A DNA stretch of 25,977 bases, from contig DKAS01000240.1 in assembly GCA_002448875.1 (NCBI GenBank), forward strand, positions 1 to 25,977, given 5' to 3'. Below are positions 13,827-22,301 of the stretch, piece after piece. The notes under the pieces were generated by a model that was not told the origin of the DNA, did no database searches, and was given only the letters and a program-made list of their open reading frames with translations. Within the stretch, counting starts at the first letter, position 1. Each line of letters starts with the position of its first letter. The DNA is from Proteobacteria bacterium UBA6920. GTDB taxonomy: Bacteria > Pseudomonadota > Gammaproteobacteria > SG8-11. The translations under genes and the position numbers were made by a program.

Positions 13827-16800
13827 TTACCGGTAATCGATGGTGTACGTCGTGGTATTCAAGCTCATATCATGCAAATTGATACCCATCAGGAAGTGAT
13901 TGTCCTGTTGATAAATAGTCGCCTCGATGCTGGTTTGCGCATCCACTGCGGGCGCCAGATTCAGGGGTTTGCCGGGCCACTGGGCGTTCGCCGCATCGTA
14001 TTTCAGGAATCCCAGCTGCGGCATATTCAGCAACTGCCAGAACAGATAGAGGTTCGCCGCCTTGTCCTGGTACAAATTGATCCGGTAAACGTCCCCGGGG
14101 ATGCCCGTGACCGGGTTGGTGATTGCGTCCGCGGCGCCTTGCCTGCTCAGGGCGGCGTGATAAATGCTGAAGGATTTCTGGCCGCCGGCGCCGAAATCCC
14201 GGTTCCAGACCGCCTGTAATTGGCTGCCACCGAAATCGTACAGCTGCAGCGCGACTACCGGTTGCGCCGAGCTCTGCAACACGACCTCGGGCAGCCAGCC
14301 GCCGCCCCCGGCGCGGTTGAACTGCTTGTATTTAACGTCCTCGGCCTTGCCATTGTTCTGCTTGAACAGCAGGTGCACGTTGCCGCCGGCGTCCACCCGG
14401 GCGCTGCTGAGGATGGCGGTCGCATCAAAATCGGTGGATTCCAGCGTCAGTTGCGCCTGCCACACGCCGGCATTCAGGTGGCGGGCGAACAGGTCGTAGT
14501 TGCTGCCGGCGCTGTTTAACTGGCTCCAGTAAAGGGTGATGTTGCCCTGGGTATCCACTACGTATTGCGGTTTGACATGGCCGTCATTGACGATGAAGGG
14601 CGTGGTCAGCCAGCTGTTGCCGGCGGCGTTGTAGTGATTGGTCCAGTAGTTGCGCGCATAGTCGGTTTCGACGCTTTCCCAGATGATATCGAAGTTGCCG
14701 TTGCCGACCTTGATGACCTCCGTTTGGTACATATTGACGTTGTAGGGGCGCAAAGTGTTGTCCTGGGAGATTTTCTTCTCCCCTTGCCAGTTGCCGGCGG
14801 AGGCGAGATAGACGTTGGCGTACATGTCCAATTTGTTATTGACGGTATCGCTCAACTGCGATACCGCCAGGATGTTGCCGGCGCCATCGTCATAGGTGTA
14901 CAGGGTGCGGTTGGTGGCGTCGACGATGACATCTTTCAGCGGCGACCAGCTGTTGCTCACCGGGTCGAAACGCAGGGAAGTGTAGCTGCTGGTGGCCTGC
15001 ACGATGGCAATCGGCTGCGCCTGCGTATAGTAGAGATTAAGCTGCCGATTCTGCGGGTAGTTGGCGAAGTGGGGAGCGGTGGCCGTGGTCAGGATGACGG
15101 GCGGGCTCCAGGATTTTTTCTGGCCGTCATACCAGCGGGACCAGAGGTGGAAGGTATCGGTGGTGCCATCGCTGGTGACGTACTGCCAGGTGACAATGGC
15201 GTTGTTGCCGCCGCTCTGCCGGCGGCTGTCCACCGAATAGGTGAACAGGGTGCCGGCGACCGGTCCGTAGAGCGAGCTGGTGCTGGACAACGCGTTCGTC
15301 GCCGGCAGGTAATCGTAGCTGACGACCTCGAACGGCTCCTGATAGTAGATGTAACGCAGGTCGCCATTGGCCAGGCGGAACAGAGTGCGCGGGTTGGTGC
15401 CGGTGACGAAATCGCTCCAGCCGCTGGTGAAATCCAGGGTCGCCATGGAGGCCTGGCCGCCATTGCGCAAGAAGCGGGTGACGAACTTCTGGCTGTCGGC
15501 ATACTCGACCTGCAAATACCCCCAGTCGGTGCCGAAGTGGGGGGTGTCCATGCTCCAACTGGGATCGATGGTGATCTGCACATCGGCGCTGGCGGTATGG
15601 CCGGCCGTATTGACCACCGTGTAGCGGAAGCTGTCCTGGCCGCTGGGCATATTTATCCTGGGCGAGTAAGTGAACGTACCGTCGCCGTTGTAAGCGATGT
15701 CGCCGGCGCTGGGTTTGGTCCAGGCAGTGATCGACAAGGTGCTCTGGGCTTCATTGTCGATATCGTTGAGCAGGACGTTGCCGGTGGTGACTGCGCTGCG
15801 GCGGTTGGCTGTCAGATAATCGGGATTCATGGTGATCGGGTCCACCGGTTTGCCGGACACCGGCGTCACTTGCACCACGGTGGATGCCGCGCTTTCACCC
15901 TTGGCATTGCTGGCGCTGACGAAGAAAGAGTACGCGGTACCGTTAGTCAGATTGGCCTGGGTGTAGGGTGAGGCCACGCCGGTGATGCGGATGCCGCCTA
16001 TCTGCGACCAGTTGCTCTGGTTGAGGCTGGCATCCGCCGCATAGTACACCGAATAAGAGGTGGCGCCGGCCACCGGGTCCCAGGTCAGGACCGCGCTGGC
16101 GTCACGGGCGCTGATGGTGACATGGTCGGGGGCCGCCGGTACCGTGGCGGCGACCGGCGTGGCCGTCACTGTCGCGGACTCCAGGCTTTCGCCGGCGGCG
16201 GTGTCGACCGCAGTCACTACGAAGTAATAGGTGACGCCATTGTTCAGGTTGCTGTCATGGGTAAACGAAGTTCCGCCGGTGACGGCATGGCGCATACCGT
16301 CGCTGATATCCGCGTCCTGATAATTAGTAGCGGAGACGCCGGGCGTGGTGGCCATGTAGACGGCGTAGCTTTCCGCGCCGGGCACTGCATCCCAGTGCAA
16401 GGTCACGCTGCCATCCAGCGCTTCGGCGGTCACATTCTGCGGTTGCCCCGGATTGGCAGCGCGGGGATTCCAGGTAAATTTCAATTCCTCAAGGTTGTTT
16501 CTGCCGTCATTGTCGTCGTCCGGGTAGGACAGCAGGCTGCGCGGGTTGGGATCGTCGAACAGATTGAGCTGGTTTTTGCCGGCATTGACTTTGAAGGTGG
16601 TAGAAATCTCAGCGATGACGATTTCGACGCCGTCTTTCACCACGATATATTGCAGCAGGAACTGGTGCGTACCCACGGGCAGATTTGAAATGGTCAAGTC
16701 GCCACTGACGCTGTCGTCCGTGAGGATTACATTGGTAAATTCATTGCTGCGTTTCTCCCCGGAGCCTTCCAGGGTGACGGTGTAGCGAATTTTCAAGCCA

Positions 16801-17006
16801 TCGAGGTAGGCAACGACTTTGCGTAAAGCACTGGACACCGGCAGCGTCACCCGCTGACTGGTTTCCGCCCCGCTGTCCTCCTGCCAGGCGCAGCCGTTGA
16901 GCGCTATTGGCAGCAGTAACACGCCGCAGCGCAGCGCGGAAGGCAACAAGCGACGAAGAATCGAACGGGAATTCCCTGGGGTGTTGAAAAATCCTTGGCT
17001 TTGCAT
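13827..17006 (-). CDS. Large fibronectin type III lipoprotein
   Basis: From the ATG at 17006 the protein has 1059 residues. It starts with a lipoprotein signal: basic RRLL, a hydrophobic stretch and the lipobox LNGC (Cys39). Residues about 60-165 form an unrecognised beta-rich part followed by a D-D-D-N-D-G calcium-like stretch. Two fibronectin type III domains follow (about 190-285 and 290-380), then an Ig-like/cadherin-like tandem-type domain (about 390-485) with the NDGxTFTYSP and DSFRYTVV motifs. The remaining 570 residues form repeated beta-strand units with W/Y-rich sequence that look like a beta-propeller. The protein is probably outer-membrane anchored, perhaps for adhesion or polymer binding. 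An upstream frame to 17243 exists but would bury the signal peptide. Confidence 0.88.
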   Translation of the reverse strand: MQSQGFFNTPGNSRSILRRLLPSALRCGVLLLPIALNGCAWQEDSGAETSQRVTLPVSSALRKVVAYLDGLKIRYTVTLEGSGEKRSNEFTNVILTDDSVSGDLTISNLPVGTHQFLLQYIVVKDGVEIVIAEISTTFKVNAGKNQLNLFDDPNPRSLLSYPDDDNDGRNNLEELKFTWNPRAANPGQPQNVTAEALDGSVTLHWDAVPGAESYAVYMATTPGVSATNYQDADISDGMRHAVTGGTSFTHDSNLNNGVTYYFVVTAVDTAAGESLESATVTATPVAATVPAAPDHVTISARDASAVLTWDPVAGATSYSVYYAADASLNQSNWSQIGGIRITGVASPYTQANLTNGTAYSFFVSASNAKGESAASTVVQVTPVSGKPVDPITMNPDYLTANRRSAVTTGNVLLNDIDNEAQSTLSITAWTKPSAGDIAYNGDGTFTYSPRINMPSGQDSFRYTVVNTAGHTASADVQITIDPSWSMDTPHFGTDWGYLQVEYADSQKFVTRFLRNGGQASMATLDFTSGWSDFVTGTNPRTLFRLANGDLRYIYYQEPFEVVSYDYLPATNALSSTSSLYGPVAGTLFTYSVDSRRQSGGNNAIVTWQYVTSDGTTDTFHLWSRWYDGQKKSWSPPVILTTATAPHFANYPQNRQLNLYYTQAQPIAIVQATSSYTSLRFDPVSNSWSPLKDVIVDATNRTLYTYDDGAGNILAVSQLSDTVNNKLDMYANVYLASAGNWQGEKKISQDNTLRPYNVNMYQTEVIKVGNGNFDIIWESVETDYARNYWTNHYNAAGNSWLTTPFIVNDGHVKPQYVVDTQGNITLYWSQLNSAGSNYDLFARHLNAGVWQAQLTLESTDFDATAILSSARVDAGGNVHLLFKQNNGKAEDVKYKQFNRAGGGGWLPEVVLQSSAQPVVALQLYDFGGSQLQAVWNRDFGAGGQKSFSIYHAALSRQGAADAITNPVTGIPGDVYRINLYQDKAANLYLFWQLLNMPQLGFLKYDAANAQWPGKPLNLAPAVDAQTSIEATIYQQDNHFLMGINLHDMSLNTTTYTIDYR

Positions 17007-17170
17007 GAAACGATTCGCTCCGGTTAACGATCCCGACGGCTGTAGAGCCTTGTGATTATGGCAAATAGCCATGCCGGCGCACAGCACCGGTCCCATGGTA
17101 ACGTTTTTCGCAATGCAATCCCAGGTTGCCTTGTCTGGCTTAAGAAGAGTTAAGCAAACAAAAGGCGTTC

Positions 17171-17207
17171 CGTGGCCGTCGGCGGGTCCCGTGGCCGTCG
17201 GCGGGTC
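17171..17207. repeat. Tandem duplication, 18-base unit, period 19
   Basis: CGTGGCCGTCGGCGGGTC occurs at 17171-17188 and again, identical, at 17190-17207. Two copies only. Confidence 0.85.
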
Positions 17208-17219
17208 GGACCACGGCAA
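17203..17219. repeat. GGGTCGGACCAC extragenic motif, copy 1
   Basis: GGGTCGGACCACGGCAA here is 16 of 17 identical to bases 20637-20653. Motifs of this look are often left beside REP-type or IS elements in gammaproteobacteria, which is an inference; no transposase is nearby. Confidence 0.5.
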
Positions 17220-17401
17220 TTTATTGATAGTTGAAAACTTCATGGTAAATATTGGCGGGAAATAGTGCTTAGATGGCCATTTTCACCGGGAAAAAAGACC
17301 TGAACAGCTGCGGACCTCACCGGCTGCGATTGGTCCTGGCGTGGCCTAGGTCTTGTCCATGCCGGAGATATCAAACTAAACAACATCAACCGTTTTTCGC
17401 G

Positions 17402-17421
17402 TCACGGCATACCGTGATAAT
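17402..17421 (+). promoter_or_regulatory. Palindrome overlapping a possible promoter
   Basis: TCACGG (17402-17407) and CCGTGA (17412-17417) flank CATA; the right arm runs into GATAAT (17416-17421), a possible -10, with TTTTTC at 17393-17398 as a weak -35 at 17-base spacing. It would drive the gene starting at 17489 and the palindrome could bind a repressor. Confidence 0.3.
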
Positions 17422-17488
17422 ACGCTAGGCTGCAGGGCACACGGGGAGTAGTGTCGAGTCGATAGGATCAGTATCGCGTGGAGGAAGC

Positions 17489-18684
17489 ATGCAACTGCGG
17501 CGGTTCGCGTTCGTCATCCATCCACTGACGATACGGGAGATTCATGCCCATCCCTTGTATCGCTGGACCCGGCTGTTTCCCGATGCGTTGGTGGAACGGG
17601 TTGCGGCCTGGATGCCGCCAATTTTTATCGCCAGGATTACGGGCATGGTTTCCCCCGCCACGGGACAGCGGGCGGAAGGCCTGCTTTACGCGCTGTCGGC
17701 GACTCCGCGTCAGATGCTGGCGCGCCGCCCGGAGTTCACTTATCGGCGCGTGCTGCGGGCGGCGCGTCTGGCCGCGCGGCGAGGCGCGCGCATTCTCGGT
17801 CTGGGAGCTTTTACCAGCGTCGTCGGCGACGCGGGTCATACCATCGCCCGGCGCGCGCCGATTGCCGTCACCAGCGGCAACAGCCTCACCGCGGCCGCGG
17901 CCGTGGAAGCGGCGCGGGTGGGTATGGCGAAAATGGGCCTGGGAGAGCTGCGCGGGCAGCGCGTCATGGTAGTGGGCGCCACCGGTTCCATTGGTTCGGC
18001 GGTGGCGCGTCTGGTGGCGGAGGAGTGTGGCAACCTGGTGTTGATTTCGCGCACCCGGGAAAAGCTGGCGGCGCTTCGGCAGCAGCTGCTCGCGCGACAT
18101 CCGGCGGCGGCTATTCGCTTCGGTACCGATGCCAGTGAATTTCTTGCCGATTGCTCCGTGGTCATCAGCGCCACGTCCGCCTTCGGCGAGCGGGTGCTCG
18201 ATGTGTGCAATGCAAACCCGGCGCGGTGATCTGCGATGTGGCGCGGCCGCAGGATATGAACCCAGACGAAGTGCGCTGGCGGCCCGACGTGCTGGTGATC
18301 GACAGCGGCGAGATAAAACTGCCGGGTTCCGTCGATATCGGCTATAACATCGGCCTGCCTCCCGGTGTGGTTTTCGCCTGTATGGCGGAAACCATCCTGC
18401 TTACCCTGGAGGGCCGCTTCGAGCGTTACACCCTGGGGCGGGAATTGGATCTGGCAAAGGTCAAGGAAATGCTGAGTCTATTTCATAAACACGGCTTTGC
18501 CCTGGCGCCACTGCGTGCATTCGACCAGCCGCTGAGCGAAGCCGATTTCGGGCGCAAGCGCGCTCATGCCCAGGCCATGCTGGCGGATCCGGCATTGCGC
18601 CAGCGAGTCTGCGCCGAAGCCGCCACCGCCATCGCTGGCATGGTGCCGATGGCAAAAGGCGTGCAACGGAAAGAGAATCAATAG
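17489..18684 (+). pseudogene. Long-chain acyl-ACP reductase-like oxidoreductase, frameshifted
   Basis: Two frames together give a protein of about 398 residues resembling cyanobacterial acyl-ACP reductase. The first frame (ATG 17489, GAGGAAG ribosome site, stop at 18227-18229) has ARILGLGAFTSVV, TSGNSLTAAAAVEAA and the NADPH loop VVGATGSIGSAVARLV. The second frame carries GAVICDVARPQDM and VVFACMAETILLTLEGRFE, whose cysteine (about residue 298 of the joined product) aligns with the catalytic cysteine of the cyanobacterial enzyme. The reading frame changes by -1 at 18214-18220, where A-AAC-CCG would allow a slip to AAA-CCC and give ...NPGAVICDV with no gap. It may be a real mutation, a sequencing error or a programmed shift. 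No aldehyde-deformylating oxygenase gene lies nearby. Confidence 0.7.
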
Positions 18685-18707
18685 ATTGCTGTGGTCCAAC
18701 CGGCCGC

Positions 18708-19775
18708 TTATGGCAGCCGCGGGCAACACTGCGCCTGCGGCACCACTCCCGCACGCGCCTCGTACCAGTTACGGCTGCGATTGACCATGGCCACTGCCAG
18801 CAGCATCACCGGCACTTCGATGAGCACGCCGACCACCGTGGCCAGTGCCGCGCCGGACTGGAAGCCGAACAGGGCGATGGCGGTGGCCACCGCCAGCTCG
18901 AAGAAGTTGCTGGCGCCGATCAGGGCCGACGGTCCGGCGACGCAGTGCGGCGATTTCACCGCCCGGTTCAGCAGATAAGCCAGGCCGGACACAACAAACA
19001 CCTGCAGCAGGATGGGCGTGGCGAGCAGGGCGATGATCAGGGGCTGTTGCACGATCTGGTCGCCCTGCATGCCGAACAGCAGCACCAACGTCGCCAGCAG
19101 CGCACTCAGCGACAGCGGCTGCAGGCGTTTGAGCACGCCGCGCAAACGCGCATCGTCCTTGCCGTCCCGCAGCAAACGTGACCGCCACAGATTGGCAAGC
19201 ACCAGCGGTATCACGATGTACACCAATACCGACAGCAGCAGGGTGTTCCAGGGCACGCTGATGGCCGACAACTGGAGCAGCCCGGCGACGATGGGCGCGA
19301 AGGCGAAGACCATGATGACGTCGTTGAGCGCCACCTGCGACAAAGTGAAGTGCGGTTCTCCCCGGGCCAGATGGCTCCAGACGAACACCATGGCGGTGCA
19401 GGGCGCGGCAGCCAGGATCACCAGGCCGGCGATATAGCTGTCGATCTGCGCCGCCGGCAGCCAGGGGCGAAACAGCTCGCTGATGAACCACCAGGCGAGC
19501 AGCGCCATGGAGAAGGGCTTCACCGCCCAGTTGATCAGTAAAGTCACCGACACGCCGCGCCAGTGCCGGGCGACACCCCGCAGCTCGCGCAGATCGATTT
19601 TCAGCAGCATGGGGATGATCATCAGCCAGACGAGCACAGCCACCGGCAGATTCACCTGGGCGACTTGCAACTGACCCAGCCAATGAAAGGCGTCGCTGAC
19701 CACATGGCCCAGGGCGATGCCGGCGACGATGCACAGCAGCACCCACAGGGTCAGATAGCGTTCGAATAAATTCAT
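18708..19775 (-). CDS. arsB: ACR3-type arsenite efflux permease
   Basis: A 355-residue, very hydrophobic protein with about ten membrane segments. The start MNLFERYLTLWVLLCIVAGIALG, the NLPVAVLVWLMIIPMLLKID segment and the ILAAAPCTAMVFVWSHLARG stretch are typical of the ACR3 (bile/arsenite/riboflavin transporter) family; the cysteine in AAPCTAMVF is the one essential for arsenite transport. SALIGASNFFELAVATAIALFG is the other conserved segment. It exports arsenite made by the reductase encoded just upstream. Its first codon overlaps the end of arsC by 4 bases, so translation is coupled in the arsR-arsC-acr3 operon. The gene is often named acr3 or arsB. Confidence 0.95.
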   Translation of the reverse strand: MNLFERYLTLWVLLCIVAGIALGHVVSDAFHWLGQLQVAQVNLPVAVLVWLMIIPMLLKIDLRELRGVARHWRGVSVTLLINWAVKPFSMALLAWWFISELFRPWLPAAQIDSYIAGLVILAAAPCTAMVFVWSHLARGEPHFTLSQVALNDVIMVFAFAPIVAGLLQLSAISVPWNTLLLSVLVYIVIPLVLANLWRSRLLRDGKDDARLRGVLKRLQPLSLSALLATLVLLFGMQGDQIVQQPLIIALLATPILLQVFVVSGLAYLLNRAVKSPHCVAGPSALIGASNFFELAVATAIALFGFQSGAALATVVGVLIEVPVMLLAVAMVNRSRNWYEARAGVVPQAQCCPRLP

Positions 19776-20194
19776 GCCGGGTCCTGCTGCAAACGCGCGA
19801 TCAACTCCGCGACCCGTTGCCGGATGTCATCGCGGGCGGCACGAAACACCGCGGCGATTTCCTGCTCCGTGCCACGCGCCTTGGCCGGATCGGACAGGGG
19901 CCAGTGCTCCTTGCGCAGGCGCGGGGGCAGCGCCGGGCAGTGCTCGTCGGCATGGCCGCACACCGTCACCACCAGATCGGCGGCGTCCAGCATGGCGGCG
20001 TCGACGCGGGCGGATTCCTGGTTGGCGATATCGACACCGGCCTCCGCCATGGTGGCGATGGCGCGGGGATTCTTGCCGTGGGCCTCGATGCCGGCGGAGG
20101 CGATGCCCCAGCCCGGCGGGGCCAGACGCTTCGCCCAGCCCTCAGCCATTTGCGAGCGGCAGGAATTGCCGGTGCATAAAAACAGAATGTTCAT
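19772..20194 (-). CDS. arsC: Arsenate reductase, low-molecular-weight phosphatase type
   Basis: A 140-residue protein with the phosphatase loop LCTGNSCRS at residues 6-14 (C-x5-R), a second and third redox cysteine in VTVCGHADEHCPALP (about Cys79 and Cys86), and PLSDPAKA with the aspartate that assists catalysis. These are marks of the thioredoxin-coupled arsenate reductase, which reduces arsenate to arsenite in the cytoplasm. It follows arsR by 36 bases and overlaps the permease gene by 4 bases. The ATG at 20194 is preceded by AAGGAATC on the minus strand. Confidence 0.95.
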   Translation of the reverse strand: MNILFLCTGNSCRSQMAEGWAKRLAPPGWGIASAGIEAHGKNPRAIATMAEAGVDIANQESARVDAAMLDAADLVVTVCGHADEHCPALPPRLRKEHWPLSDPAKARGTEQEIAAVFRAARDDIRQRVAELIARLQQDPA

Positions 20195-20230
20195 CGATGA
20201 TTCCTTGGAATGAATGATTGCGGAAGAGCC

Positions 20231-20584
20231 TCAGGCGCAGCACGCCGCCCCCGGCCGATTGGCCATGGCGGCCAGCGTCGCGCGGTCGGCGGCATAGGGC
20301 CCGCTTTCGCCCGCCCCCTCGGCGATAGCGGCCAGCACCTGCCGCGTCCAGGCCGGCAGGTCCTCGTGCAGCGTGTAATACACCCACAAACCCTGGCGCC
20401 GATCGCTCACCAGCCCCAATTGCCGCAACTGGGCCAGATGGCGCGAAATCATAGGCTGGGAAACACCCAGCGCATGGGTCAGCTCGCACACACACAGCTC
20501 GCCCTCCCTATATATAAGAATGGCGGCCCGTACCCGCAGAGGGTGGGCCAGGGCGGCGAACAGCATGTCGGGGGTCATGGTCAT
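20231..20584 (-). CDS. arsR: ArsR-family arsenic-responsive repressor
   Basis: A winged-helix repressor of about 117 residues. ELCVCELTHALGVSQPMISRHLAQLRQLGLVSDRRQG holds the two metalloid-binding cysteines in the ELCVCEL helix and the recognition helix; a C-terminal CC pair (GAACCA) may add ligands. It releases DNA on arsenite binding. The ATG at 20584 is preferred over the TTG at 20602; 20578 is another ATG. The promoter's -10 (TATATT) ends only 7 bases before that ATG, so the transcript may start at or beside the start codon. A perfect palindrome lies over the -35 region. arsC and the permease follow on the same strand. Confidence 0.93.
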   Translation of the reverse strand: MTMTPDMLFAALAHPLRVRAAILIYREGELCVCELTHALGVSQPMISRHLAQLRQLGLVSDRRQGLWVYYTLHEDLPAWTRQVLAAIAEGAGESGPYAADRATLAAMANRPGAACCA

Positions 20585-20590
20585 GGCGGC

Positions 20591-20629
20591 AATATATGCC
20601 AAAGCTTATATATGGTCAACCATATATAA
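20591..20629 (-). promoter_or_regulatory. ars operon promoter with ArsR operator
   Basis: On the minus strand TTGACC (20619-20614), a 17-base spacer and TATATT (20596-20591) form a good sigma-70 promoter. A perfect 10-bp inverted repeat, TTATATATGG at 20606-20615 and CCATATATAA at 20620-20629 with spacer TCAA, covers the -35 and part of the spacer and is the expected ArsR binding site. Confidence 0.8.
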
Positions 20630-20636
20630 AGGGGCG

Positions 20637-20653
20637 GGGTCGGACCACAGCAA
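20637..20653. repeat. GGGTCGGACCAC extragenic motif, copy 2
   Basis: GGGTCGGACCACAGCAA matches 17203-17219 at 16 of 17 bases. It directly follows the ars operator, in the gap before the gene at 20797. Confidence 0.5.
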
Positions 20654-20796
20654 CTCCTTGAACCCTAAAAGATTTGTCTCGAAATCAGGGCTGAAATGGA
20701 CCCTTAGACAAGCCTTTTCAGGGCCAAAAGCGGTGCTTTCTTGATAACGGGCTATTTCCCGTCCAGAATTCTAGGGTCAATCTCGTAACTCAATAA

Positions 20797-21267
20797 ATGA
20801 AACCTATGCGCATTCTCTTACTTCTCGTACTGTGGTTTATCCCATTGTTCAGTTTTGCTTTGAGTTTGGAAGATTCATTTCTGATAGGCATTTCGCCCCA
20901 GGGAAAACTGACAAGAGTGGGAGTTCGACCTGACTATGAGGGAGGTGCCATGCCCTATGGCGCCACCGACGACCCGGACTTTCGTTATTGCGAACAAGCT
21001 GAGTTCGTTTTTCAATGTGCAAAAACACCCGGGGAAATGCCAGCCGTTGTCTATAAGAGCGGACATTATCAACCAGGCAGTGATGGTCCTGCCAATGGCG
21101 CTGGGGTTCGTTATCAGGAGGCCATGAGCTATCTCAAGAAAGTGGTGGCCGGTTTGGCAAATAAGTCCGCGGTCGAATTCAACGAATATTTTGTTTGCGC
21201 AAAAGGCTGTGATGACAAAAAGCCGGTTTTCATCTTTGGCTTCGAGAATAAGTACGCAGATCCGTGA
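20797..21267 (+). CDS. Secreted protein of unknown function
   Basis: A 156-residue protein that I do not recognise. The start MKPMRILLLLVLWFIPLFSFALS is a clear Sec signal peptide with likely cleavage after FA, giving a mature protein of about 134 residues in the periplasm or outside. It has four cysteines later on (YCEQ, QCAK, VCAKGC), which could form disulfides, and ends in KPVFIFGFENKYADP. Its base composition is lower in GC than the nif part, and no good ribosome binding site is visible before 20797; an ATG at 20806 is an alternative. The gap upstream holds the repeated motif and nothing else recognisable. Foreign origin is possible. Confidence 0.7.
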   Translation: MKPMRILLLLVLWFIPLFSFALSLEDSFLIGISPQGKLTRVGVRPDYEGGAMPYGATDDPDFRYCEQAEFVFQCAKTPGEMPAVVYKSGHYQPGSDGPANGAGVRYQEAMSYLKKVVAGLANKSAVEFNEYFVCAKGCDDKKPVFIFGFENKYADP

Positions 21268-21330
21268 CCCGCAACACCGTCACCCTGGTGTGGCCCAGTC
21301 CACGGCCGGCTATGTTGCAAAGGATTGGAG

Positions 21331-21771
21331 ATGGAAAAAGACAAACATCTTGCGGCGCTGGAAGCCATGTATCTGGCGGCCCCCATTAACGCTATCTATC
21401 AACCGCGCATCAGTGTCGGGGAGGGGCAGTCGGAAATAGAAATCGAATTGCATGAGGGCTATTTTCACGCGGCAGGCGCCGTGCATGGTTCGGTGTATTT
21501 TAAAATGCTGGATGACGCGGCGTTTTTCGCGGTGAACTCGCTGGAGAGAGAAGTGTTCGTGTTGACGACTTCCTTTACCGTCTATCTGACGCGTCCGGTA
21601 TCCCTTGGGACCATGAGATCCGTTGGGAGGGTAGTCAACAGCACAAAATCACAATTCATCGCGGAGTCGGTGGTCTACAATTCAGAAGGCAAGGAAATAG
21701 CGCGTGGCAGCGGGGTTTTTGTCAGGGGTAAAGTTAAATTGGTAGACGCGCGCGGGTATGTGGCGTGTTGA
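21331..21771 (+). CDS. PaaI-family hotdog thioesterase
   Basis: A 146-residue hotdog-fold protein. GAVHGSVYFKMLDDAAFFAVNS near residues 48-69 is the HG-x-x-x-x-x-x-D motif of the PaaI group, and LTTSFTVYLTRPVSLGTMRSVGRVVNSTKSQFIAESVVYNSEGKEIARGSGVFV forms the remaining conserved strands. It is predicted to hydrolyse an acyl-CoA thioester; the acyl group is unknown. The ATG at 21331 follows AGGATTGGAG directly. The gene at 21797 starts 25 bases after its stop, so the two are likely co-transcribed. Confidence 0.88.
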   Translation: MEKDKHLAALEAMYLAAPINAIYQPRISVGEGQSEIEIELHEGYFHAAGAVHGSVYFKMLDDAAFFAVNSLEREVFVLTTSFTVYLTRPVSLGTMRSVGRVVNSTKSQFIAESVVYNSEGKEIARGSGVFVRGKVKLVDARGYVAC

Positions 21772-21796
21772 AACTATAATTCAATGGAGGTCTTTT

Positions 21797-22216
21797 GTGT
21801 TCATGATCGACTATAAAGAAGTTGGTTGGTGGTACTTGCTGGTTACCGCATGCCTGCTTTCGGCCGGGCTCGCCGGGTATCCGCTCAGTTATTCTCTGGC
21901 CATTGGCCTTACGGTGGTGCATTTGCTTCATTTCACTGTACGGGAACGCAGTATTTCCGCCTTTCCGGTTCAGGTGCGCTTCTGGTACCTGTTGCTGCTC
22001 ATCGTTGCATTACCCAAACCGTTACAACTGATTTACTGGGTGCCCACGATCGGAACCTGGGCGCGGACGATATTCGGGTATTGCACCATGGCGCGCTGCG
22101 TGTCGCTGTTTCCGTGGAACCGTAAAGAGCCGTTATCCTTGGCCCTGTTGCAGCGTACTTTCCTGACACGTCCTGTTCGCGGAAATATCATGCAGGGCTT
22201 GCCCCCCGAAACATGA
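21797..22216 (+). CDS. Small integral membrane protein, unknown function
   Basis: A 139-residue protein with about three membrane segments: WWYLLVTACLLSAGLAGYPLSYSLAIGLTVVHLLHF in the first 50 residues (two adjoining helices) and FWYLLLLIVALPKPLQLIYWV near 67-87. The remainder (GYCTMARCVSLFPWNRKEPLSLALLQRTFLTRP) is less hydrophobic. I do not recognise the family. GGAGG at 21786-21790 gives a 6-base spacer to the GTG at 21797; an ATG at 21803 is the alternative. It sits between the thioesterase and the SDR gene. Confidence 0.7.
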   Translation: MFMIDYKEVGWWYLLVTACLLSAGLAGYPLSYSLAIGLTVVHLLHFTVRERSISAFPVQVRFWYLLLLIVALPKPLQLIYWVPTIGTWARTIFGYCTMARCVSLFPWNRKEPLSLALLQRTFLTRPVRGNIMQGLPPET

Positions 22217-22301
22217 GGGGCACATATAACGCTCCGATCAAGCCGGCGCCTGGAGCGGTACGGCTTGGGGCGAACTGGAATTGACTATCAGGAGGGAGCC
22301 C

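Larger units (their letters stand above)
17007..17488. other. Divergent intergenic region with repeats
   Basis: This 482-base gap separates the leftward lipoprotein gene and the rightward acyl-ACP-reductase-like gene. It contains a 19-base tandem duplication, a GGGTCGGACCAC motif also found near the ars operon, and a small palindrome next to a possible promoter; these are listed separately. No convincing coding region or terminator was seen. Confidence 0.6.

Noticed and set aside
14565..15971. Long plus-strand open frame (468 codons) opposite the FN3 lipoprotein
   Set aside because: It lies wholly antisense to a gene with a clear lipobox and domains, and its translation is low-complexity V/G/A-rich with no family match.
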